Assembly (NCBI RefSeq): GCF_011758645.1
Contig: NZ_JAAMOZ010000001.1
Location: forward strand, 2,604,001 to 2,668,000
Direction of reading: 5' to 3'
Source of the DNA: Brooklawnia cerclae
GTDB taxonomy: Bacteria; Actinomycetota; Actinomycetes; Propionibacteriales; Propionibacteriaceae
Length of the DNA: 64,000 nt
This document shows positions 54,294 through 62,838 of the stretch, in pieces. The position numbers and the translations under genes were made by a program. Positions within the stretch are counted from its first letter, which is position 1, and the number at the start of each line of letters is the position of its first letter. A model generated the notes under the pieces. It saw only the letters and a list, made by a program, of their open reading frames with translations. It was not told the origin of the DNA and did no database searches.

Positions 54294-55595
54294 ATGCCGG
54301 CCATTCATCCGTCCCCCACAGTGAGACGCATCGCAAGCGTCGTCTGGCTCGTCGTAGGGGCGCTCCTGGGCGCCGCGGCGTGCCTCGTCTCCGGGGTGGC
54401 CGCGATCTCCGCGGAGGACGTCTACATGGTTTCGGGTGATCCACAGGGCGAGCTCACCGACGTGGGGGTGCTGGCGATGCTGGCGGTGCTCGCGTCGCTT
54501 CCCGCCCTGCTCATGCGGCGGCGCGAACCGTGGATCGCGGTCGCGGGAGGCGCCCTGCTCACGTCCGTGCTGCGGCTGGACAGCCTGCTGCTCCTGCTCG
54601 GCGCAGGCGCCGTGGTGGTCCATCGCGATCGTGCGGAAGCACAGGTCGCCAGCGTGATCGCCGGCCTCATCACGATCTGGGCGGGCGTCCGCGACGGATT
54701 CCGGCCATGGCTGCAGACGGCCTGGGCGGTGTACATCGATCCCGACCCGCTGGAATACGGCGAGGCCGACCAGATGCTCCAGTTGGGCATCAGCGTCGGG
54801 ATCGCGGTGCTCACCGGAGCGGTCGTGCTCGGCGCCGCGTGGTTCGTCCGCTTCCGCGGCGATCTGTCGGCAACGCGGGAAGCCAGGGCCGCAGCCGAAC
54901 ACCGCGGGGATCGCCTCGAGGAGACCGTCTCGCGCCAGGACGAGCGCGAGCGCCTGGCCAGGGAGGTGCACGATGCACTGGCCCACCGGCTGTCACTCAT
55001 CTCGTTGCATTCCGGGGCGCTGGAGGACGCCGCCGCCAGCAGCGACCCGGCCGTCTCACAGGCCGCCCATGTACTCCGCGACAACGCCCATCGCTCGCTC
55101 GAAGATCTTCGAGACCTCGTCTCGGCGTTGCGCGAGCCGACGGAGGGCACTCATCCGGCCGTCCCCGAGGCCCCGGACCACGAGCCGTCGATCGGCTTCG
55201 GTGCACTACCCGACCTGATCGACTCCGCCCGCGCCGCCGGCGTCCCCGTCGACGTCACCGTGCTGGTGCAGGACGCCGGATCTGCCAGCGACCTGCTCGA
55301 TCGTGGCGTCTACCGGATCGCTCAGGAGGCACTGACCAACGCGGTCAAGCATGCCCCGGGCTGCCCGGTCAGGTTCGATCTCCGCGCCTCTCCGGCCACG
55401 GGTGTTCACCTCGTGGTCGCGAACCTGCTCAACGGCGTCGACAGCGGGCTCCCCGGGGCGATGGCCGGCATCATCGGCATGCAGGAACGGGCGAGCAGGC
55501 TGGGCGGGGTCGTACGGGCCGCCCCCGACGGCCGTGGCGGCTTCGTCGTCGACGCCCGGATCCCGTGGTCGAGCCGCAGCACACCCCGGCGCTGA
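54294..55595 (+). CDS. Sensor histidine kinase, NarL-type (HisKA_3)
   Basis: The protein has 433 residues. Five or more membrane helices (about 12-185), a linker helix, the dimerisation/phosphoacceptor region with His226 in REVHDALAHRLS, and an HATPase domain (about 325-430) with NAVKHA. Sensing is probably intramembrane as there is no large outer domain. The ATG is chosen because the preceding frame is antisense to the divergent gene region. Partner response regulator follows. Confidence 0.85.
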   Translation: MPAIHPSPTVRRIASVVWLVVGALLGAAACLVSGVAAISAEDVYMVSGDPQGELTDVGVLAMLAVLASLPALLMRRREPWIAVAGGALLTSVLRLDSLLLLLGAGAVVVHRDRAEAQVASVIAGLITIWAGVRDGFRPWLQTAWAVYIDPDPLEYGEADQMLQLGISVGIAVLTGAVVLGAAWFVRFRGDLSATREARAAAEHRGDRLEETVSRQDERERLAREVHDALAHRLSLISLHSGALEDAAASSDPAVSQAAHVLRDNAHRSLEDLRDLVSALREPTEGTHPAVPEAPDHEPSIGFGALPDLIDSARAAGVPVDVTVLVQDAGSASDLLDRGVYRIAQEALTNAVKHAPGCPVRFDLRASPATGVHLVVANLLNGVDSGLPGAMAGIIGMQERASRLGGVVRAAPDGRGGFVVDARIPWSSRSTPRR

Positions 55596-55659
55596 GGTTC
55601 ACCGGCGCGGCGACCACATGCGAGCAAACCTGTCGGACGTGCGATCTACAGTGCTGTTC

Positions 55660-56343
55660 GTGAGCACACGCACCACTGTCCCCGCTCGCCCCATCCGCGT
55701 CCTGGTCGTCGACGACGACGCCATGGTCCGCACGGGACTCCGCGCCATCCTCGGTCACGACCCGGGGCTCGTGGTGGTCGGAGAGGCATCCGACGGGGAC
55801 GAGGTGCTGAGGGCTGTCCAGGTGCACCACCCGGACGCGGTTCTCATGGACATCCGGATGGAGCGCATGCACGGCATCCAGGCCATCGCCCGGCTGCAAC
55901 GGGAGGTCAATCCCCCGAAGGTCATCGCACTGACGTCCTTCGACCTGGGCCGCTACGTCTACGAGGCCCTGGACGCCGGAGCCAGCGGGTTCCTGCTGAA
56001 GGACACCTCACCCGAGGACCTGCGATCGGCCATCCGTGTCGTCATCCAGGGCAACGCCATCCTCTCCCCTCGCAGCACCCGCCACGTCATCGAGCAGTTC
56101 GCCCGGTCGTCCGATCACGAGCGCATCGCCGAGGCCGCGCGCAGCCTCGCGTCGCTGAGCGGCCGTGAGCGCGAGATCGCCGAACTGGTGCACGACAACT
56201 TCTCCAACGCGCAGATCAGCCGGCGGCTGGGCTGCAGCGAGGCCACGGTGAAGACCCACCTCAGTCACATCATGGCGAAGCTGGACGCCACCACCCGGGT
56301 GCAGGTCGCCGTCCTGGTCGAGCGGGCCTCGGGGGCCCACTGA
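55660..56343 (+). CDS. Response regulator, NarL/FixJ family
   Basis: The protein has 227 residues. Receiver domain with phosphoacceptor Asp64 in VLMDIRM, acidic pair DDD near the start, and KDTS near 115. A LuxR-type helix-turn-helix (about 160-222) with LSGREREIAELV and SEATVKTHLSHIMAKL. It follows the kinase by 64 bases. Start uncertain: GTG at 55660 is preferred, an in-frame ATG at 55618 would add 14 residues. Confidence 0.88.
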   Translation: MSTRTTVPARPIRVLVVDDDAMVRTGLRAILGHDPGLVVVGEASDGDEVLRAVQVHHPDAVLMDIRMERMHGIQAIARLQREVNPPKVIALTSFDLGRYVYEALDAGASGFLLKDTSPEDLRSAIRVVIQGNAILSPRSTRHVIEQFARSSDHERIAEAARSLASLSGREREIAELVHDNFSNAQISRRLGCSEATVKTHLSHIMAKLDATTRVQVAVLVERASGAH

Positions 56344-56378
56344 CCGAGGCCGGCGATCTCGCGCGGTGCTACCGGACG

Positions 56379-57371
56379 TCAACGCGCCCGGTAGACGAGC
56401 TTTCCGCGCACGTGCCGGCCGGCGAGCGCGGTCAAGGCGTCCGGCACCTCGTCGAGAGACAGGACGCGGGAGACCATGGGATCGAGCCTTCTCGCGTCGA
56501 CCAGCCCCAGCAACGTTCCCAGCATCACCGACAGGTCTGTGCGCGGGCGCGGGTCGGCATGACCATAGGCCGCACCGAGCGCGATCTCGTGCACCGAGGG
56601 CGCGATCGTGAACGCGGGCACAGCGTCGAGATCCGGACGCGCCCCGACCGCGGCGAGCCCACCGCCGTACGCCAGCAGGCCGAGGTTGGCCGTGGCCGAT
56701 TCCCGATCGAGCGTGTCGACCACACCATCGACTCCGCGGCCCCTCGTCAGCTCGCGTACCCGGGCGGCGACATCTTCCGTGCGATAGTCGATGACCTCGT
56801 GGGCGCCCAGTCGCTTCACGTGGTCGGCGTTCGCGGCGGACGCCGTCGCGATCACCCGGGCTCCCGCCGCTGCCGCGAGCTGAACGCTGAACCCGCCCAC
56901 CCCGCCTGCTGCCGCCGTGACCAGGAGCGTGTAGTCCTCCGTGACGCGCAAGCGGCGCACCACTGCCAGGTACGCCGTCATGCCCGCGCACGGCAGCGCG
57001 GCCGCCGCGCCCGGGTCGACGCCCGCGGGCACCACGGCGACAGCACTGGCGTCCGTCACGGCGTAGTCTGCCAGGCCTCCTGGACGACGCAGGTCTCCGT
57101 GGTAGGCGACACGATCGCCGGTCAGCACCCGGTCGACGCCCTCACCGACCGCGTCGACGACCCCCACGACATCGATCCCCGGCACATGAGGCCAGTTCCA
57201 CGCCGGATGCCCGCCCCGGACCAGGTGGACGTCGACCGGGTTCAAGCCGCAGGCTTCGACCCGTACCCGGATCTCACCCCGCCCGGGTTCGGGCACCGCG
57301 ACCCGGCCCAGGCGCAGGCCTGCCGGCTCGCCCGGCTCGTCCAGCAGCAGCGCACTCATCGACTCCGGCAT
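56379..57371 (-). CDS. Medium-chain alcohol dehydrogenase/quinone oxidoreductase family protein
   Basis: The protein has 330 residues. GroES-like N-domain with VEACGLNPVDVHLVRG and PGIDVVGVV, then NADPH-binding TAAAGGVGGFSVQLAAA. The pattern fits zinc-free quinone oxidoreductases (QOR type), as the structural and catalytic zinc Cys residues are absent. Start chosen for GAGGAAGAGG at short distance. It follows the OYE gene by 35 bases on the same strand, so they are likely an operon. Confidence 0.82.
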   Translation of the reverse strand: MPESMSALLLDEPGEPAGLRLGRVAVPEPGRGEIRVRVEACGLNPVDVHLVRGGHPAWNWPHVPGIDVVGVVDAVGEGVDRVLTGDRVAYHGDLRRPGGLADYAVTDASAVAVVPAGVDPGAAAALPCAGMTAYLAVVRRLRVTEDYTLLVTAAAGGVGGFSVQLAAAAGARVIATASAANADHVKRLGAHEVIDYRTEDVAARVRELTRGRGVDGVVDTLDRESATANLGLLAYGGGLAAVGARPDLDAVPAFTIAPSVHEIALGAAYGHADPRPRTDLSVMLGTLLGLVDARRLDPMVSRVLSLDEVPDALTALAGRHVRGKLVYRAR

Positions 57372-57406
57372 GGAACCTCTTCCTCGCGCTCGTGTCGCAG
57401 ACAGCC

Positions 57407-58489
57407 TCAGCGCCGGAAAGCCCGTTGGTAGGGGTACGGCACGTAGGGCAGTTGCACCTTGAGGCGCTCCGCGGCATGCAGGCCGAAGCTGGTGTCGCGC
57501 AGGAATTCCCGGCCCACCAGGACGATGTCGGCGAGCCCTGTGGCGACGATCTGCTCGGCCTGGAAGGGCTCGTCGATCATGCCGACAGCAGCCACCGTGA
57601 GCCCGGTGGCCTGCTTGACCGCCGTTGCCAGGGGCACCTGGTAGCCGGGGCCGACCGGGATCGGAGCCTGGGCGACGTTGCCGCCCGACGAGATGTCGGC
57701 CAGGTCGACCCCATGCTGGCCGAGCCAGGTCACGACCTGGGAGGTCTCCTCGACGGTGACGCCCCCGTCCACCCACTCGGTCGCCGACAGCCGCACGCTG
57801 AGCGGTACGGAGTCCTCGATCACACCGCGGACCGCGTCCACGACCCTCAGCAGCAACCGGGCGCGGTTCTCCAGCGACCCGCCGTACTCGTCGGTGCGCA
57901 AATTGCTCAGAGGTGACAAGAACTCGTGCAACAGGTATCCGTGCGCGGAGTGGATCTCCAGGAAGTCGAAGCCCGCGTCCACCGCCCGGCGAGCGGCGGC
58001 GGCGAACGCGTCCACGACTCCGGCGATCCCGGCCTCGTCGAGCGCGACGGGCTCGGCCAGGCCGGGGAAGGCCACCGCGGAGGGTGCGACCGTCTGCCAC
58101 GCGCCGTCCTCGGGCGACATCGCGCCGCTCCGCGGCACACCCCATTCCCTGTAGACCGATGCCTTGCGGCCGGCGTGGGCCAGTTGGATGCCGATCTTCG
58201 CACCGAGGCCGTGGACGAGGTCGACGACCGGACGGAAACCGTCGCGCTGGGCGTCGTTCCACAGACCGAGGTCGTTGGCGCTGATGCGTCCCTCGGGAAC
58301 GACACCGGTCGCCTCCACGATGATCGCCCCGGCGCCGCCGCGCGCCAGCGAGCCGTAGTGCATCAGATGCCACGGGACGGGAACTCCGTCGCGTGCCTCG
58401 ACGACGTACTGGCACATCGGGGGCACCCACAGGCGGTTGCGGATCTCGAGCCCGCGCAGGGTGATGGGCTCGAACAGTGCGTGACTCAT
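57407..58489 (-). CDS. NADH:flavin oxidoreductase (old yellow enzyme, YqjM-like)
   Basis: The protein has 360 residues. A TIM-barrel FMN enzyme of the YqjM-type OYE class. WVPPMCQY holds the Cys of the YqjM class that tunes FMN, and HAGRKAS, EIHSAHGYLLHEFLSPL with catalytic His pair and LVGREFLRD are visible. Reduces activated alkenes or enones. Divergent ArsR-family gene is a probable regulator. RBS GAGGAG precedes the ATG. Confidence 0.92.
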   Translation of the reverse strand: MSHALFEPITLRGLEIRNRLWVPPMCQYVVEARDGVPVPWHLMHYGSLARGGAGAIIVEATGVVPEGRISANDLGLWNDAQRDGFRPVVDLVHGLGAKIGIQLAHAGRKASVYREWGVPRSGAMSPEDGAWQTVAPSAVAFPGLAEPVALDEAGIAGVVDAFAAAARRAVDAGFDFLEIHSAHGYLLHEFLSPLSNLRTDEYGGSLENRARLLLRVVDAVRGVIEDSVPLSVRLSATEWVDGGVTVEETSQVVTWLGQHGVDLADISSGGNVAQAPIPVGPGYQVPLATAVKQATGLTVAAVGMIDEPFQAEQIVATGLADIVLVGREFLRDTSFGLHAAERLKVQLPYVPYPYQRAFRR

Positions 58490-58621
58490 TGGTTTGCTCC
58501 TCGGAATCGGTTCGCTGGGGGAATCGGCGCGACGCCTGCGGGCTGCCGAGCGTCCGGGATCCTTGGCATGCTCGGTTTCCTTCCAGGATGGGGCGGTAGC
58601 CCGCGGTCCGCTGATACGGCA

Positions 58622-58644
58622 GACATCGTAATACGATCGATGTC
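58622..58644. promoter_or_regulatory. Operator-like inverted repeat between OYE and ArsR genes
   Basis: GACATCG-N9-CGATGTC spans 23 bases within the 207-base divergent gap, close to an AT-rich segment (gtaatacgat) that could be the promoter. It is the most likely binding site of the ArsR regulator. Confidence 0.5.
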
Positions 58645-58696
58645 GTACAACGCACCATATACTGCACAAGAACGTCACCGGAAAGGGGGCCTCAGA

Positions 58697-58999
58697 GTGC
58701 GAGAACTGGAACACCCGGAGATCGACGACATCCGCATCGATGCGGTGCTCGCCGCGCTCGCCGACCCCGTGCGCCGCAGCATCGTCACCGAACTCGCCGC
58801 GGGGAATCACGACATGGTCTGCAGTGCCTTCGACCTACCCGTGACGAACTCGACGAAGACCCATCACTTCCGCGTCCTGCGCGAGGCCGGCATCATCCGG
58901 CAGGAGTACCGCGGCACCTCGATCCACAACTCGCTGCGCATCGACGACCTGGACGCCCGCTTCCCCGGTCTGCTCTCCGCGATCCTGACGGCCGACTGA
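58697..58999 (+). CDS. ArsR-family transcriptional regulator
   Basis: The protein has 100 residues. Winged helix with LADPVRRSIVTEL, NSTKTHHFRVLREAGI and a beta wing REYRGTSIHNSL. No metal-binding Cys pair typical of ArsR/SmtB metal sensors except a single Cys (MVCSAFDL), so it probably senses a small molecule, with the adjacent OYE as output. GTG start with AAAGGGGG upstream. Confidence 0.85.
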   Translation: MRELEHPEIDDIRIDAVLAALADPVRRSIVTELAAGNHDMVCSAFDLPVTNSTKTHHFRVLREAGIIRQEYRGTSIHNSLRIDDLDARFPGLLSAILTAD

Positions 59000-59010
59000 C
59001 CACCAGCGGT

Positions 59011-59070
59011 CGCATCGGGACGCGGCGCGGGCATGCCCGATGCGCACGGTTCTCGCGATCCCCGTGCGCA
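59011..59070. terminator. Overlapping hairpins between arsR and the anf cluster
   Basis: The pairs cgcatcggg/cccgatgcg (59011-59019/59036-59044) and tgcgcacgg/ccgtgcgca (59041-59049/59062-59070) form two alternative stems. They lie between the convergent ArsR gene and anfO, and likely end both transcripts. Confidence 0.6.
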
Positions 59071-59091
59071 GGATGTCGCCCCGGGCGGGGA

Positions 59092-59718
59092 CTATCCGGA
59101 CGACTTGACCGGATGGACGTGGACGCGCGTCAGATCCGAGTGCGACTCCACGTCCGCCCGGAGACCGAGAGTGGGCAGTTCGTCGGAGAACCAGCGCGGG
59201 ACGTGGTCGCAGATGATGTCCAACCGCAGGAAGTTGGCCTCGCGGAAGAACGGCAGGAGCACCTGCCGGGAATTGTGGGCGCCCTTGACCGCCATCGCCT
59301 CACGCAGGTCGACGCGGTAGTGACCCGCCCTCTCGGGCACCGGCTCGATCACGGCGATCGGCTCGATCGTCTCCGCTGGTGCCGCCGCCCTGGCCTGGGC
59401 GTAGAAACGCTCGATCTCCTGGACGAACTGCTCCGGGTAGCCGTTGACCTCCCACAGGACGACGCCGAGGCTGCCGAAGGCGACCCGGTAGTAGCCGTTC
59501 GCAGCCCTGGCGGCCAGCACCTGGCAGTCGCCCAGCCACTCGGTCACGGTCGCGAAATAGGCTCGCAGGTCGTCCATCGAGTCGCACTCACCCGCGAAGA
59601 ACTCGAGCCGCTGTGAGGACGACCACGTATCGCCCTCACGCTCGTACACGTAGATGGTGCCGCCCCTCTTGGGGCTGGCCGCACGACCCGACTGGTCGAG
59701 CAACGCCGCGATCTTCAT
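59092..59718 (-). CDS. anfO: Iron-only nitrogenase accessory protein AnfO
   Basis: The protein has 208 residues. The family pattern runs from MKIAALLDQSG through SRQVLLPFFREA and LDIICDHVPRWFSDEL, close to the AnfO of Azotobacter vinelandii as I recall it, including the FxxLDIICDHxPRWF block at about 172-187. AnfO is needed for Fe-only nitrogenase-dependent growth, role unclear. RBS AAGGAC before the ATG. It is the last gene of the anf cluster; 67 bases separate it from the 314-residue gene. Confidence 0.9.
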   Translation of the reverse strand: MKIAALLDQSGRAASPKRGGTIYVYEREGDTWSSSQRLEFFAGECDSMDDLRAYFATVTEWLGDCQVLAARAANGYYRVAFGSLGVVLWEVNGYPEQFVQEIERFYAQARAAAPAETIEPIAVIEPVPERAGHYRVDLREAMAVKGAHNSRQVLLPFFREANFLRLDIICDHVPRWFSDELPTLGLRADVESHSDLTRVHVHPVKSSG

Positions 59719-59785
59719 GAAACTGTCCTTCGGTTCGTTCGGTCGGCTCGCCGGGGGTCAGCCGTCCACCGGGGATGGTGTGGGC

Positions 59786-60730
59786 TCACGAGACGCAGCC
59801 GAGGGCGCATGTGTCGCACCCGTCGGCGCACAGCCCCATCACGTCGATGTCCGGGAGCACCAGGAACCGGCTCTGGGAGATGACGAACGCCTCGGTCTGC
59901 CGGTCGTTGGAGATCGTCACGGTGTCGTTGCCGAACGTGATGCTGATGGGCAACTTCACGGGCACGTCCTTCGACAGCGCCATCCGCGTCCTGGACGAGA
60001 ACCGCTTGTGACCGACGGCCGGGCTGTTCGCGATGACATCGCCGGAGGTGGCGACGCGGACGAGGTTGCCCGTGGCGTCGAATCGCACCGAGTTCTCGTC
60101 GGCGTCCATCTCCAGGGCGTCCACGTCGTAGGCCATGACCGGCCCGATGGGGGTGGTCAGGCTGACGGGTGCGGCGGGCTCGAACGACTCGAGCTCTCCG
60201 GTCTCGAACACGCGGACGCCGGCCCTGCCCTGGAAGACGCCGAGCGGCGTGGCCACGGGGACGACCTCGCCGGGCCACAGGATGACGCTCTTCACCTTCC
60301 CGCTGGGATAGAAGCGGACTCCGATGATCTTCGCCGTGATGGACCCGAAACCGAACTCGAAGGTGAAGTCGTCAGCGAGAGCCTTCTCGTCGTCCTGTGA
60401 CCAGGAGAACCCGATCTGGCCGTTGAGCGGGAAAACGCTGTCGAGGACACCGTCCTCGAAGAACGTCACCAGTTCGGCGGGAAACGCGCCCAGCGGTGTG
60501 TCCACCATGGTCTGCGCGTCCAGGCAGATGCTGCGAATCGCTCCGCTCTCGCAGAACGACAGGGACTTCATGTCCTTGCTGCGAACGTCGGGCCGCGAAT
60601 AGCGGGGCACAAGATCGCCGCAACTCGTGTGCACCACGTTCGGCTGATCCACGTGACATTCCCGCATCCCGCCCGAGGCGTATGTGGTGTAGCTGGAGAT
60701 CCCCTGGAGATCCAACGCAATGGTCGGCAT
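59786..60730 (-). CDS. Uncharacterised repeat protein with CxxxCxxCxxxC tail in the anf cluster
   Basis: The protein has 314 residues. Five beta-hairpin-like repeats are visible: LSFCESGAIRSI (57-68), VTFFEDGVLDSV (88-99), VRFYPSGKVKSV (138-149), VRVFETGELESF (172-183) and VRFDATGNLVRV (215-226), similar in shape to MORN or WG repeats. TP(L/I)G words precede repeats at 78, 161 and 193. The last residues hold Cys301, 305, 308 and 312 (CADGCDTCALGC), with Cys25, 37, 60 and 69 more. It sits between the PPOX-fold gene and anfO, so a role with the nitrogenase is inferred; the Cys tail could bind Fe-S or metal. I do not recognise the family. Confidence 0.7.
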   Translation of the reverse strand: MPTIALDLQGISSYTTYASGGMRECHVDQPNVVHTSCGDLVPRYSRPDVRSKDMKSLSFCESGAIRSICLDAQTMVDTPLGAFPAELVTFFEDGVLDSVFPLNGQIGFSWSQDDEKALADDFTFEFGFGSITAKIIGVRFYPSGKVKSVILWPGEVVPVATPLGVFQGRAGVRVFETGELESFEPAAPVSLTTPIGPVMAYDVDALEMDADENSVRFDATGNLVRVATSGDVIANSPAVGHKRFSSRTRMALSKDVPVKLPISITFGNDTVTISNDRQTEAFVISQSRFLVLPDIDVMGLCADGCDTCALGCVS

Positions 60731-60752
60731 GCCGATGTCCTTCCCCGCGGCC

Positions 60753-61283
60753 TCAGGCCTGCGAAGTGAAAAGCTCTTCTGGGTCCGCGCGATTCGCCTT
60801 GGCGGTCAACCTGTCCGGGGTCACCCGGAACACGGCGACGGCGTTGCCGTCCTTGGACGACCGATACCGTTCGACCAGGCCGTCGGCGATCGGCGCGCGG
60901 TAGTAGCCGGGCAGCAGCTTGTCCACGAGCGCCTGCAGTGCCCGGGCGGCCTCCCCGGAGTCGTCGACCCGATGCGCCGTCCCGAAGACCATCACGCTCA
61001 TGTAGGCCGTGTCCGCATGACAGGCCATCGGCGCAGTCACCGTCCCGTACTCCTCGTAGACGGTGAAGCACACCTTGGGTTCCGCCTCGAGCATGCCGAC
61101 CTTCCGGCCCGACCCCATGCCGTGGAAGTACACGCTGCCGTCGAGGTAGACGTAGTTCACCGGCACCGCATAGGGATAGTCGTCCGCCGGCAGCCCGAGG
61201 ATCCCCACCCTCTGGGTCTCCAGGAAACGCGATATCTCCTCGCTGTCCTCACACACTCGTTCCGTGTAGGCGATCTCGGTCAC
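60753..61283 (-). CDS. PPOX-fold flavoprotein (Nim-like; possible Anf3 counterpart)
   Basis: The protein has 176 residues. The pyridoxamine 5'-phosphate oxidase-like split barrel is marked by RVGILGLPADDYPYAVPVNYVYLDG, then YFHGMGSGRKVGMLEAEPKVCFTVYEE, with the conserved His of Nim-type proteins. Members bind FMN/FAD or heme. Azotobacter Anf3, an oxidase of Fe-only nitrogenase loci, was reported to belong to this fold; homology is plausible but unproven. GTG start taken because AGGAG lies just upstream; in-frame ATGs at 61301 and 61364 are possible. Lies between anfK and the 314-residue gene. Confidence 0.7.
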   Translation of the reverse strand: MTEIAYTERVCEDSEEISRFLETQRVGILGLPADDYPYAVPVNYVYLDGSVYFHGMGSGRKVGMLEAEPKVCFTVYEEYGTVTAPMACHADTAYMSVMVFGTAHRVDDSGEAARALQALVDKLLPGYYRAPIADGLVERYRSSKDGNAVAVFRVTPDRLTAKANRADPEELFTSQA

Positions 61284-61395
61284 AACGCTCCTCGGCGGCA
61301 TCGTCTCGTCGTTCGGGGTCGGGATGGGCCGGGACGACGGCGGATCCGCAGGGCGCTCGCCCATGCCGTCCCCGCCGCCGACCCGCGTGCTGGTG

Positions 61396-62787
61396 CTACC
61401 AGACGTTCAGCACCCATTCCTTGCTCTTCTTGTATTCCATGTCGGTGAACAGGGCGTTGGCCATCTCCTCGGCCAGGTGGATCGCCCCCGCGTAGCCCAT
61501 GACCGGATGGCGGTATTTCCCGGCCCGGTCGTAGACGGGGAAGCCGACCCGCACCATCGGCACCTTGTGGTCGATGGAGATGAATCGTCCCTTCGAATGC
61601 CCCAGGATCAGGTCCAACTCCAGACCCTCGTCCTTTATGCGGCCCTCCAGGTCCCACAGGTCGGCGTTCGTGACGATCTCCATGCCGTGCGTGATGTTGG
61701 CCTGCAACGCCTGGATGCGCGGATCCCGGTCGTAGTGACTGTTGTCGTCACCCAGGAGCAGGAGCACCGGCTTCATCTCCAGGTCCAGGCAGAACTCGGC
61801 CAGGCCGACCACTAGATCCGGATTGCCGTAGATGGCCACCTTCTTGTCCGCGAAGAACATGTGGGTCAGATCCGTGATGGCGTCGAGGGCGATGCCCCGC
61901 TCCCGCACCAGGGACTCCGGAATCGGCTTGCCCGTCATGGTGCTCAGGTTCTTCAGCAGGGTGTCCGTGTTGCGGATGCCGATGGGCGAGGGGCCGACGA
62001 TCGCGGGGACGCCGAACTTGTCGGAGAGGAACGCCGCGGCCTGACCTCCCTCGTAGCGGTTGAGCGCGATGGTCCCGATGGCGTTGGCCGTCCCGGCGAT
62101 GTCTTCCACCGTCGTCTCGCCGTGCGCGACGTGGTTGCCCGAGGGCATCAGGGGCGCGTCGAAGGTCTCGGTCTCGAACAGCACGGTGGCGTCGATGTCC
62201 ATCTCGGCCAGCAGGTGCTTCAAGGCCGTCACATCCCCGGGGTTGACCCATCCGGTGATGAAGTTGATCTTCCCGTTCGGCTCACCCTTCTCGGCGAAAT
62301 GGCTGACGAACTCCTTCACCGCGAGGTCGTAGCCGCTGATCATGCTCCCCACGAAGCTGGGCGTGTGGATGGGGATCAGGTGCACCTCGCGACCGGGGAA
62401 CTTCTCCTTGAGCAGGCCGTTCTCGAGCTTCGTCACGACCCCGTCGATGTCGTCACCGATCACCTCGGTGGAGCAGGTCGAGATGATGGGCACCACCTTG
62501 ACATCGGGGTACCGAGTCAGGAGCACGTCGACCGCCTCCTCGACGCGGTTGAGTGCACCGAACACCGCGCCGTCCTCGTGGAGCGAGGACGAGGCGATCT
62601 CGAAGCTCTCCTTGAAATGCTGGGAGAAGAGCAGCCGGACGAACATCACGCAACCCTGACCGCCGTGGACGATCCCGATGCAGTCCTTGATGCCGATGCT
62701 CGCGTATTGGGCCCCGCACGGCTGGCAGGTGAAAATGGGGTTGATCGTCCCCGCCCGTTCCTTCTCCTTCAACTGACACGTGTCCAT
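61396..62787 (-). CDS. anfK: Iron-only nitrogenase FeFe protein beta subunit
   Basis: The protein has 463 residues, one more than Azotobacter AnfK. P-cluster Cys ligands are Cys21 (FTCQPCG), Cys46 (GGQGCVMF) and Cys105 (STCSTEVIGDD). AnfK-type motifs include SFVGSMISGYD, TGWVNPGDV, PTPIGIRNTD-like GPSPIGIRNTD, and the C-terminus SKEWVLNVW. Similarity to Azotobacter AnfK is high along the whole length, and the VnfK and NifK forms differ in these regions. RBS GAGGAGG at six bases supports the ATG after an earlier in-frame one. Partner of AnfD and AnfG in N2 reduction. Confidence 0.96.
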   Translation of the reverse strand: MDTCQLKEKERAGTINPIFTCQPCGAQYASIGIKDCIGIVHGGQGCVMFVRLLFSQHFKESFEIASSSLHEDGAVFGALNRVEEAVDVLLTRYPDVKVVPIISTCSTEVIGDDIDGVVTKLENGLLKEKFPGREVHLIPIHTPSFVGSMISGYDLAVKEFVSHFAEKGEPNGKINFITGWVNPGDVTALKHLLAEMDIDATVLFETETFDAPLMPSGNHVAHGETTVEDIAGTANAIGTIALNRYEGGQAAAFLSDKFGVPAIVGPSPIGIRNTDTLLKNLSTMTGKPIPESLVRERGIALDAITDLTHMFFADKKVAIYGNPDLVVGLAEFCLDLEMKPVLLLLGDDNSHYDRDPRIQALQANITHGMEIVTNADLWDLEGRIKDEGLELDLILGHSKGRFISIDHKVPMVRVGFPVYDRAGKYRHPVMGYAGAIHLAEEMANALFTDMEYKKSKEWVLNVW

Positions 62788-62838
62788 GCGTGTCCTCCTC
62801 ATCTACGTTTCGCGATCCGCATTCCGCGCCGCGAGGGC

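Noticed and set aside
57372-58667. A 762-residue minus-strand frame that would fuse the QOR gene to upstream sequence
   Set aside because: The added part is a shifted frame over the OYE gene on the same strand; the QOR has its own GAGGAAGAGG and ATG.
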